The translations under genes were made by a program, and so were the position numbers. From the NCBI RefSeq assembly GCF_032854445.1, contig NC_088295.1, forward strand, positions 90,293,836-90,357,835: a stretch of 64,000 nt of DNA, read 5' to 3'. The stretch comes from Liolophura sinensis. Lineage: Eukaryota; Mollusca; Polyplacophora; Chitonida; Chitonidae. The notes under the pieces are model-generated. The model made no database searches. It saw only the letters and a list, made by a program, of their open reading frames with translations, and was not told the DNA's origin. Shown piece by piece: positions 14,201-25,800 of the stretch (its first letter is position 1; every line of letters starts with the position of its first letter).

Positions 14201-15101
14201 GCAGATGGGCTAATCCCCTGTTAAAACACAGCCTGAGTCCTGCTGTGTCAGTTCCACAGGCCAACATTAAACACTTTGAAGAGCCCGAGTTGTTCCTCCT
14301 TCTGTGTATACCTCTATGCTTGTTTCGAGATTTTTAAATGGTTTTATTTGTTTACATATTTATTTATTTACTTAGTTATTTCAATGGTGCTTTAAGCCAT
14401 CTAAGAATTTTTCAGAATTAAGGTCAGAGGAAGCTGGGCAGAGCCTGGGGGAAACTGTACAACATATATACGAATAAGCACACATAAATCACTGATCAAC
14501 ATGAAGGAATCTCAATGATGTATGGGAGACAGGGGAGACTTTACATTATGGTACTGTTCGCTTAAAACTACTTACACAATTAGTCTACAGCCTACAAATA
14601 CGGTACTAAGAGATTCATTCCAAGGTGGCAGAAATATTACCACTGGACACTGTAACTTGTCCAGGACTTCCGTACTTGTTGTTACATGTATTATTTTATC
14701 TGTTTCAAAGGAAATGAGAAAATACAGTTTGAACAACTGTGCCCATGCATAGTGCACACATCAGACCGCTACAAACAAGGCCGACAAATGTTTAAAACTT
14801 TCATTTAGACATTGTTTCACTCGTTAAAGTACGTACCCTAGGCCTACTAATAATAACAGTACGATCGTGACGATACAAGCCTACCGTAGTCTTATACCTA
14901 CATCAATGAATCATGCAGTTTAAAAAGTCCTATGTCATGAATCATACAAGCGCGTCTTCCGCCATTTTCTACCATGGCGTTGTTGTTTCACATGAAAATC
15001 AAGCAGGCAGAAGTTTCTCATAGACGACATTTATGTGACAATTACTTACCTGTTCCGAAAAATGCTATCAACACTGTCAAAAAATGAATAACTGGAGCCA
15101 T
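8244..15101 (-). CDS. Gene A: three-Ig lachesin/IgLON-like surface protein
   Basis: Eight coding exons on the minus strand are 15050-15101, 12785-12915, 11591-11813, 10495-10655, 9686-9797, 9091-9238, 8616-8761 and 8244-8362. All have AG/GT borders and compatible phases, and the joined frame encodes 363 aa. Residues 1-17 (MAPVIHFLTVLIAFFGT) are a signal peptide. Ig1 is V-like (C51, W64, DEGLYLC with C116). Ig2 (C161, W173, GKYLC with C208) and Ig3 (C250, W265, YGKYIC with C308) are I-set-like. Residues 336-361 are hydrophobic and end almost at the C-terminus with no basic tail, which suggests a GPI signal. Known lachesin/IgLON proteins are neuronal or epithelial adhesion molecules; this role is inferred. 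The last two codons and the TGA stop lie in the 58-bp minisatellite. It is divergent from gene B. First and last exons are the least certain. Confidence 0.85.
14340..14460 (-). mobile_element. Degenerate family 1 SINE remnant
   Basis: A T/A-rich tail (atttatttatttacttagtt) is followed by a changed end region and then by agctgggcagagcctggggg, which is close to the family 1 body. It lies in gene A intron 1 and is much decayed. Confidence 0.45.
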
Positions 15102-16876
15102 TCTGGAGTAAATTGATCTCCTGTTCGGCTTTCTATCACACTCATTCGCACAGGACTAGGTCATCGTTTGTAGCTTTCAGTTCAACACCTTGACCTACTT
15201 TAGGTTAGCATACCTGTCCAACTGCGCAGGTGTATTGTCGCCGAACGAACGGGAATGTCGTGGGTGTTAAAACTGCGGACTGAAAATAAACAGCGGACAC
15301 GGACTTGTGCAACTACTCAAATAAAAAAAAATCAAGATGTAACCTATATATGAAGTTACCAAGACTACCGGTGTAATTTAAATAATTTGTTTATTTGATT
15401 GGTGTTTTACGCCGTACTCATAGCAAACATGAGCTGGGCTGGAACTCACAGCGACCATAGGCCTACTAGTGAGAGCCTTCTGGGTTAATGCGCCAGCGCG
15501 GCGCGATAACCCAGAAGCCTATAACCACTACCTCGGCCACAGAAGCCCGAAATTTAAATGAATCTATGGCCACATAAATAGAGCCTACCATTTCAAAACA
15601 TTCCAAGCAAAGAAAAGGTAGAATTAGATGTGACACGGTTCAGCAACTACAATGTATATATACATTACGATTGGATGAATTAATATATTTTACAATTATT
15701 TATTGGTTTAATTTGTCAACAACTCATTTTTATGTACATTCTGAGAAAGCTGCAGATATAACTAACAAGGAGGCGAAGATGCACGGGTGAAGTTTTATAA
15801 CCGTATTGTTCCTGTGAAGTGGGATCTTCATCTCTCAAAATATCGTACATATACATTCGTGTATTCATGGATGCGGTATTAAAACGTCACAGTGAGCAAC
15901 ATCATTTATACATGTTTTTGTAAAATTCTACCTTGAAATTTATCTCCCATTATCTGTTAATTTATTATGTTTATAACTTCAATAACCCTGTTATTTTTAC
16001 TTCATTTGCCAAAATTTATATATTTTTAAATTATTTGTTTTGATATATATTTAATTGTATGATGTTAAATTATTAGTAAATGTCAACCGACCAGGTGGAT
16101 CACTCTGACGCATCTGTTATATGGAGTGTAAAAAGCCCACGCCTGAAGATGTACAAAGAATAACATGTAGAGATATAAAAATATCAAACCTATAATTTTA
16201 CAAATTTCACACACGTTACTCTACAGTTCCAATATTGTTCTATTTAACCTAAAAAAATTATGTACTTATTAGTGTACGTTTGTCGTAAAGATGACTAAAA
16301 GTCTCACACATACAGCCGTGGAGATTGGCAGATAATAACATGCATGGCTGTGTTTCTATCTATCCTGTAGTAAATCCTTATGGCTGGTCTGCACTGTTCA
16401 CAGCTTCCTGGAATTTGTGGATTACCTAAACTCTCATTGTCTTTCAGCCACTGGTAACTATACCAGTGTCTTGCGTGTATACCTGTAGACCTACGTCACA
16501 GGTGAGAAGATCGTTAGTAGCATGCCATGGGCCCTTGGTTTATCCTGATGTACCTCGGTTTCTCTGTACCAATGACACAGTGCGCCATCGGGCGTGTAAG
16601 AGGAACATTCTTGAACATGACGTTAAATAATCAATCAATGAGTCAATCAATCTGGCATAACGGCCTGTAAGTGTGTAGTTGTTTTGTCAGCCCGATATCA
16701 GGGACACAGCTCGGCTTATCTCACCTACCCTGTCACTCGCTGGTTCTAGTCACCACTTGAGGCCCACAATAAACCAATAAATCTATTACTCACTTGCAAT
16801 AAAAAGCCGACAGTACAGGATAATAGCCTGCTGCTTTTGTCTAGTTTACACTCTCATTCATGCACACGGACTGGCG
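15102..16876. promoter_or_regulatory. Shared upstream region of divergent genes A and B
   Basis: The start codons of A (15101, minus) and B (16877, plus) are 1.8 kb apart and face away from each other, so both promoters should lie here. A TATA-like caataaaaagcc occurs at about 16797-16808, some 70 bases before the B start codon. A family 1 SINE (15386-15545) and a decayed repeat with SINE-like ends (about 16530-16630) interrupt the interval. Promoter function is inferred from layout only. Confidence 0.4.
15386..15545 (-). mobile_element. Family 1 SINE with internal deletion
   Basis: On the plus strand the tail end (ttgattggtgttttacgccg) passes directly to gagctgggctggaactcaca, skipping most of the body, and then to the tRNA-like head (gcgccagcgcggcgcgataa). 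It lies between the promoters of genes A and B. Confidence 0.75.
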
Positions 16877-19800
16877 ATGATGTCCGGGCTGCTTCCAGTC
16901 TTCATACTTGCCATACAATTTGTCAAAGGTAAGGCAAACAGTTGCCAAAGGGTAAGGCAAACCGTTACCAAAGGTACATTTTAGGCAAGTTGTTGCCAAG
17001 AAAGTACTTCATGGAGGAAAATATCCTCTCTACAATCGGTGACGGATTCCCTTCCTATTGTTATTGTATGCCACAAGAGCCGTAGTCCAGATGCCTTCTG
17101 TATAAATGTGCTTTTCAGAGTTAATGATGAAATATTCCTCTTGGTGATCAACATCCTTCAAAGAAATAGTGATCAAATATCCTTCATATGAATTATAATC
17201 AAACAACCTGCTTTGAGCTAAGAATCCAAGTGCATCAAACCCTTCTAATTACAGACAAGGGCTACCATACAGTCAATCATAGGCAATATGTACCTCATAT
17301 AGTTAGTCACCGTACACCTTACTCTTCCTCTCTGGTCGTACTTGGGAAAATCTGACCATGCCTGCGGATGGTCGTGGGTTCCTACTTGGGCTCTACACCG
17401 TTTCCTCGCACCATGGCTGCCGTTGTATAAGTGAAATATTCTTGAGTACGGCGTAAAATACCAATCAAATAAACAAATGATTTTCCCTGACCTTTTTACC
17501 ATATTCGGAATCTATTAATACAATTAAAAACCTACAGCATAGAGAGGAAAACTTTGCCAGCTTGATTGCTGCTAAATGGTCAGAAAAAACCGGTGAAATA
17601 TCGCCTCTTCTCAATCGACCTCAGTTTAGGTTTTCTTCTGTCCATATAAATGGTTAAACAGTGTCAAATTACACGCCGCCTAGCATCATGGCTTACGGCC
17701 GCTAGCACCATGGCTTAAGCACTGGTAAATTAGACAACCCCTACCACTATGGCTTAGACAGTGGAAAACTACACAACCCCTAGCACCATAGCTTAGACAG
17801 TGGCAAATTACACAACCCCTAGCACCATGGCTTAAACGGTGGCAAATTACACGCCCCTAGCACCACGGCTTAAACACTGGTAAATTACACAACCCCTAAC
17901 ACAATGGCTTAAGCACTGGTAAATTACACAACCCCTAGCACCATGGCTTAGACAGTGGTAAATTACACAACCCCTAGCACCATGGCTTAAACAGTGGTAA
18001 ATTACACGCCCCTAGCACCATGGCTTAAGTAGTGGTAAATTACACAACCCCTAGCACCATGGCTTAAGCAGTGGTAAATTACACAACCCCTAGCACCATG
18101 GCTTAAACAGTGGCAAATTACACAACCCCTAGCACCATGGCTTAAACAGTGGCAAATTACACGCCCCTAGCACCATGGCTTTAGCGGAATAAGGTAAAAA
18201 TGCAAATGTCGATGTGATGGTTAAGTACCCTGACCACAGTCTGACAGTACTTCACTGAGACAGGCATGTGATTAAATCAACTTCGGAGTGCACTTTCACC
18301 AAAAAATCGTCTCCCGAGTTAGTACTGTTGAGTACAACATAAAACAACAAACAAAAATACACCCTCAGGGTTGGTGGCTAAATATCTTTTCTTCGGGTAG
18401 TGACAAAGCACACTCTTCCCCACAGGTAGTGACAAAGAACACCCCTCCCCATGGGTAGTGACAAAGCACACCCCTCCCCACAGGTAGTGACAAAGCACAC
18501 CCCTCCAGATATCCCTTTCACATTTAGTGACGAAACGCTCTTACTATTTACAGTTTGTTAATAAAATCATTCATCGCCATGAAAACATTGCTGCTAAAAC
18601 ATTGCCGACGTGACGTTACGCCATAATCATTAATTCCTTTCCACAATTAGTAAGCAAATATTATTTTTGCAATTTGTAATCAAATACACTTTTCACAGTG
18701 GCTAATTAGAAAACGGGTAGCGACCAAAATATTATTTCTTTAGTTTATGACAATTTATCTATGTCCTAGTTAGTTACCAGATTCCATTTCAGGCGTTCAT
18801 GCCTGTATGCTATTTCAGCAGATCATGCCTGTATGCCATTTCAGCAGATCATGCTTGTATGCTATTTCAGTAGTTCATACCTGTATGGCATTTCAGGCGT
18901 TCATGCCTGTATGCTATTTCAGCAGATCATGCTTATATGCTGTTTCAGCAGTTCATGCCTGTATGCCATTTTAGCAGTTCATGCCTGTATGCCATTTCAG
19001 CAGATCATGCCTGTATGTCATTTCAGGCGTTCATGCCTGTATGCCATTTCAGCAGATCATGCCTGTATGCCATTTCAGTAGTTCATACCTGTATGCCATT
19101 TCAGACGTTCATGCCTGTATGCCATTTCAGACGTTCATGCCTGTATGCCATTTCAGACGTTCATGCCTGTATGCCATTTCCGCAGATCATGCTTGTATGC
19201 CATTTCAGCAGATCATGCATGTATGCTGTTTCAGCAGTTCATGCCTGTATGCCATTTCAGCAGATCATGCTTGTATGCTGTTTCAGCAGTTCATGCCTGT
19301 ATGCCATTTCAGACGTTCATGCCTGTATACCTTTTCAGCAGATCAGGCTTGTATGCCATTTCAGCTGTTCATGCCTGTATGCCATTTTAGCAGTTCATGC
19401 CTGTATGCCATTTCAGCAGATCATGCCTGTATGCCATTTCAGCAGATCATGCTTGTATGCCATTTCAGCAGATTAAGCTTATATGCTGTTTCAGCAGTTC
19501 ATGCCTGTATGCCATTTCAGAAGATCATGCATGTATGCTGTTTCAGTTGTTCATGCCTGTATGTCATTTCAGGCGTTCATGCCTGTATGCCATTTCAGCA
19601 GATCATGCCTGTATGCTATTTCAGCAGATCATGCCTGTATGCCATTTCAGAAGATCATGCCTGCATGTCATTTCAACAGTTAGACTCCAGATGCCTTTTC
19701 TACAGATAAAAAGTAAATTCCACTGCTTTCTGTAGATAGTGGTCAAATATTCTATCTCCAGATACTGGTCAAACATTCTATCTGCAGATACTGGTCAAAT

Positions 19801-22800
19801 ATTCTATCTGTAGATACTGGTCAAACATTCTATCTGTAGATACTGGTCAAACATTCTATCTGCAGATACTGATCAAATATTCTATCTCCAGATACTGGTC
19901 AAATATTCTATCTCCAGATACTGGTCAAACATTCTATCTGTAGATACTGGTCAAATATTCTATCTGTAGATACTGGTCAAATATTCTATCTCCAGATACT
20001 GGTCAAACATTCTATCTGTAGATACTGGTCAAATATTCTATCTGTAGATACTGGTCAAATATTCTATCTCCAGATACTGGTCAAATATTCTATCTCCAGA
20101 TACTGGTCAAATATTCTATCTCCAGATACTGGTCAAATATTCTATCTCCAGATACTGGTCAAATATTCTATCTCTAGATACTGGTCAAACATTCTATCTG
20201 CAGATACTGGTCAAATATTCTATCTGCAGATACTGGTCAAATATTCTATCTGCAGATACTGGTCAAATATCCTATCTGCAGATACTGGTCAAATATTCTA
20301 TCTGCAGATACTGGTCAAATATTCTATCTGTAGATACTGGTCAAATATTCTATCTCCAGATACTGGTCAAATATTCTATCTCCAGATACTGGTCAAACAT
20401 TCTATCTGTAGATACTGGTCAAATATTCTATCTCCAGATACTGGTCAAACATTCTATCTGCAGATACTGGTCAAATATTCTATCTGCAGATACTGGTCAA
20501 ATATTCTATCTGCAGATACTGGTCAAATATTCTATCTGCAGATACTGGTCAAATATTCTATCTGTAGATACTGGTCAAATATGCTATCTCCAGATACTGG
20601 TCAAATGTTCTATCTGCAGATACTGGTCAAATATTCTATCTGCAGATACTGGTCAAATATTCTTTCTGCATGTACTGGTCAAATATCCTATCTGCAGGTT
20701 CTGGTCAAATATCTCTTCTGCAGAGATTGGTCAAATATCTTATCTGTAGATACTGATAAAAATATCCTATCCTCAGATACTGGTCAAATATCTTTTCTGC
20801 ACATATTGTACAAATGCATTTGATACAGTAAATAACCTTGAAACTTACACACAGCTATTGAGTGTATACCCTTCCTTCAGCTAGTAACCAAATGCCTACG
20901 TTCTTGTCTTGTTTTCACAGTTGTTTGCCAGGAACCACAGATAGTGGAGGAAATCCTACCGGAAGTGAAGAGAAAAGGTCACAGTGGCTACCTCAATTGT
21001 ACTGTCACTCGACAAGGAGACAACAAGGTACCACAATGTGCCGTCTACCAAAAACCAATATTAATCCCAAGCATCTTACTTTTTCTTTATTAATTAAAAG
21101 TTAAAATTAAAAAAAATAAAAAGTTTTTTAGTTGTTGATGAAATCTACAAAATATACGATAGTGCTTAACCTTACACATTATTTAGATATACGAATTTAG
21201 CACGAGTGCATTTTGTTGACTGGTCATTCAGCATATTGAGCTTGGTCGTATGATACATTAACAGCATTCGGATTTCCTATAAGTGTAATGACTAGTCATT
21301 CAGCATATTGAGCTTGGTCGTATAGTACATTAATAGCATTCGGATTTCCTATAAGTGTAATGACTGGTCATTCAGCATATTGAGCTTGGTCGTATGGTAC
21401 ATTAACAGCATTCGGATTTCCTATAAGTGTAATGACTGGTCATTCAGCATATTGAGCTTGGTCGTATGGTACATTAACAGCATTCGGATTTCCTATAAGT
21501 GTAATGACTGGTCATTCAGCATATTGAGCTTGGTCGTATGGTACATTAACAGCATTCGGATTTCCTATAAGTGTAATGACTGGTCATTCAGTATATCGAT
21601 CTTGGTCGTATGGTACATTAACAGCATTCGGATTTCCTATAAGTGTAATGACTGGTCATTCAGCATATTGAGCTTGGTCGTATGGTACATTAACAGCATT
21701 CGGATTTCCTATAAGTGTAATGACTGGTCATTCAGCATATTGAGCTTGGTCGTATGGTACATTAACAGCATTCGGATTTCCTATAAGTGTAATGACTGGT
21801 CATTCAGCATATTGAGCTTGGTCGTATGGTACATTAACAGCATTCGGATTTCCTATAAGTGTAATGACTGGTCATTCAGCATATTGAGCTTGGTCGTATG
21901 GTACATTAACAGCATTCGGATTTCCTATAAGTGTAATGACTGGTCATTCAGCATATCGATCTTGGTCGTATGGTACATTAATAGCATTCGGATTTCCTAT
22001 AAGTGTAATGACTGGTCATTCAGCATATCGATCTTGGCCGTGTGGCACATTAACAGCATTCGGATTTCCTATAAGTGTAATGACTGGTCATTCAGCATAT
22101 CGATCTTGGTCGTATGGTACATTAACAGCATTCGAATTTCCTATAAGTGTAATGACTGGTCTTTCAGCATATTGAGCTTGGTCGTATGGTACATCAACAG
22201 CGTTCGGATTTCCTATAAGTGTAATGACTGGTCTTTCAGCATATTGATCTTGGTCGTATGGTACATTAACAGCATTCGGATTTCCTATAAGTGTAATGAC
22301 TGGTCTTTCAGCATATTGATCTTGGTCGTATGGTAAGTTAACAGCATTCGGATTTCCTATAAGTGTAATGACTGGTCTTTCAGCATATTGAGCTTGGTAC
22401 ATTAACAGCGTTCGGATTTCCTATAAGTGTAATGACTGGTTTTTCAGCATGTTGATCTTGGTCGTATGGTACATTAACAGCATTCGGATTTCCAATAAGT
22501 GTAATGACTGGTCATTCAGTATATTGATCTTGGTCGTATGGTAAGTTAACAGCATTCGGATTTCCTATAAGTGTAATGACTGATCTTTCAGTTTTTGCTT
22601 GACAGATCATTTATTCGTCATATTTACAGTACATGTGCATATAACAAGTGATTATTTTCAACTCGCATGGTGGAAAAAAAGCCCAGGGGGACTTCTTGTT
22701 GCATACAATTTACATCTAGGATAGTCGGCCATGTCTAATGGTGATCGAGTTAAGTCAAAATATGGCACAATACACAACATAGATATGGGCAGGACAAACT

Positions 22801-25800
22801 ATGGAACATATGGAAAGAAACAAGTGTCTATGTATGCCTAGAGATGTAACCCGTGCACGGCTCAGAGAAAAGTATGTATTGTACAGTACAATGGAATATG
22901 ACGATTTTATGTTCGATTTCGTATTATTATGGATACCATGATGTAATCGTCCTGTAAAATAGTGACGAAAGCATGTTGAAAAAATTTGTGGGATATCAGA
23001 GCACAGGAAAACTGATTAAATTAGAAGAATTAAGGCAGAAGTTTTAAGTTGTCTGTTGAATCAGCATGAGAATATAATGCATCTTAAAACACAATTTAGA
23101 GCAGTGGCAAAAGTTGTACATGGGTTGGAAACTTGTTGCCCTATAAAGTAATGTGAAGCGTCCGTTCTAGTTTATCACTGAAGGCAATATCTATGAATTT
23201 AAATTCAATTACTACGGTGGCTTATTAGTGTCATGCAATTTCATTTGATTTTTTGGCAGTTTTCTATATATCCTTGCCAGTCAGACGGCTTATCAAGCTG
23301 TTTGTCAGTAAAATTAGTTGGTCCGTTTACACCAAAAATTACTTGTCGCAATAGTAGTCAATTTATCACATGGAAAATCATTTTTTACGAGGAAATTATA
23401 TTTTTACATAGAAAACCATTTTTTACACAGGAAATCATTTTTGTACCAGGAAGTTATATTTCTTACAGAGGAAATTATGTTTTCACATGAAAAATATTTC
23501 CACCGGGGCGTAAATATTTCAACTACGATGTAAATGATTTCAATGTAAATGATAAATAGTTTGACTATGAAAAAATATTTTTCTCTGTAGAAAAAGAAAT
23601 TTCCTCGTACAAAATGATTCCCTATGTAAAAACATGGCTCAGTTTGTATGGCGCCCGCTTTAGGGGCACCAGATCCAGGATCAATCCAGGATCGCACCTA
23701 AGACCTTAAAAGAGGAAGTTGTAGCTTCCTCGCTTGGCGTTCAGCATAAAGGGGATAGTTCAAGGACTGGTTGACCAGTATCAGTATAATGGCTTTGGTG
23801 GGGTGGTTTACTTGCCTTCGGTAAGGCGTCTCAGTGAAGCATCACTAGATAAAAGAGCGATGGAAATCCGTCCTGCAACGACGTTAAAAACTAAACACTC
23901 ACTCACTCACTATTTTCTGTGATAAACCGATTAACTATCTTTACTGAATAAACATCTTGAAGAGCCTTATTACTAGCTAGTGTGTATAAAAAACAGTTCA
24001 AAAATTAAAATGAAATTGGATGGCACTAATAAACCACTGTGAATTAGAGAGATTGTTACAGTGATATGGATAAAATTAAGATTGGCGTCATTGTTTAATT
24101 ATCATGTTGTGGCTGGGGGAGTTAGCCAACGCAGCACAATCACGGAGGAGCCTCCGAGGCCGAGGGGTTAGCCAGCGCGGCGCAATGATCCAGGAGCCTC
24201 CGTGGCCTAGGGTTAGCCAGCGCGGCGCAATGACCCAGGAACCTCCGTGGCCAAGGGCTTACCCACCGCGGCGCAATGACCCAGGAACCTCCGAGGCCGA
24301 GGGGTTAGCCAGCGCGGCGCAATGACCCAGTAACCTCCGTGGCCGAGGGGTTAGCCACCGCGGCGCAATGACCAACGAGCCTCCCACAAATGCGGTCGTT
24401 ATGAGTTCAGCCCCTCTCCGGACGTACGTGATAAGGCCTGTCATCAACCTACGGATGATCGTGGCTTTCCTCGGGGCACTCTCCAGTTTCCGCCGTCGTA
24501 TAAGTGAAAGATTCTTGAGTACGGCGAAAAACACCGAACAAAAATAAATAAATAAATAAATATTTGCGGACAGGCAAGTGAGAATTGATACAGGTTACTG
24601 CAAAACAATACCTAACAAATCATCGACATCAGTAGCTGAAAGGGTTTTTGCCATCAGGAAATAAAATAAAGTTTGTAAAGCAGTAAGCAATATCATTTAT
24701 ATAAGGAAGATATGTTGGGTCAAGCATGGAACCACACCGGATATTGGACGATTCAGAAAGTACATTTTTGAAGGTATGATCTGAGTTTCTATTCGATAGC
24801 TTTTAAATCGCTCAAGCGGTAAATCATTGAAAACAAGAACGCTAAAAAATGATTTAAATAATCGAGGAATGCAGCAATGCTGAATAACTTATTTTTTTGA
24901 GCTGATAAAAGTTTGTCGTGCACAGATGACGAGAGCGATCGAGTATTTTTCCCTGAAACCAAATGGTGTGTCATATGGTAAATTATATTTCTCACATTTG
25001 TTCGTGTCACCTTGTTTATATACAGGTGTAAAGTTAGCTAGTTTTAAATCCCCTGGAAATGAATGACAGACTGATACAGTGAGAGGAGACATATAAGGAG
25101 ACTATCCTGGAGGTAAAATTGTCCGTTTCAGGATCTATTAGATAATATTAAAAAAAAGCTTGATCAACCTGTTGGTAAGGCATCAAAGAATTTCCACGAA
25201 GTGTTTCTGACTATTCACTTAGTTTGTTCAACGTGGGTGTATGGTTACACATTACCCAATGTGCCGATTTCCAGGGAGTGCGCAGATTTCTAGTTAGTGG
25301 ATTAGTGGAGTTTTATGGAACAACCTGCAGATGTCCTGAAATTGTATTCATGGGTCATTCAGTTCTGGTTTGCTGAAGGGTATTCAAATCACCAGATGAG
25401 AGAGGTATAACGTGATTCTTAATGGTACTCATTGGACAATGTTGTTTTTTACAGGTGTACTGGATGCAAGGTGATTATCATATCTCTAGTGATGTTCAGA
25501 TTTTGGCATACAATGGAATAGAGAACGGCAAGTACAAGTACGAGGTGGTTCGGCAGTACCGCGATAATGACAAGACCACTTACATGTTAGTCATCAACCG
25601 ATTGCGGGAAGATGATGATGGCCGGTACCTCTGTAAGATTTATCTGCAGGGATACCCTGTGGACAAATGGCCGATGAAGTTTGGGTCGCTGACAGTCCAA
25701 GGTAGGAATACATGTATCGATTAATACATGGCGAAGGCTTTTCCCACCACTGATTGCCATAAAGGTTATCAAGGGTGCATTCTGAGTATTTAACTTTGTT

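Larger units (their letters stand above)
22600..25454. other. Rest of gene B intron 2
   Basis: Beyond the 72-bp array the intron holds an A/T-rich degenerate repeat (23364-23640), a family 2 SINE (23650-23917) and a SINE with amplified heads (24121-24560). No exon-like sequence with good splice sites was seen. Confidence 0.5.

Noticed and set aside
18833-19735. Several cysteine-rich open frames in all three plus frames
   Set aside because: A 26-bp unit gives a 78-bp period that keeps every frame open; simultaneous openness of three frames marks a repeat, not a gene.
21380-22336. 318-codon plus-strand open frame
   Set aside because: It is made wholly of a 72-bp tandem unit whose length is divisible by three; it lies in an intron of gene B and shows no domain.
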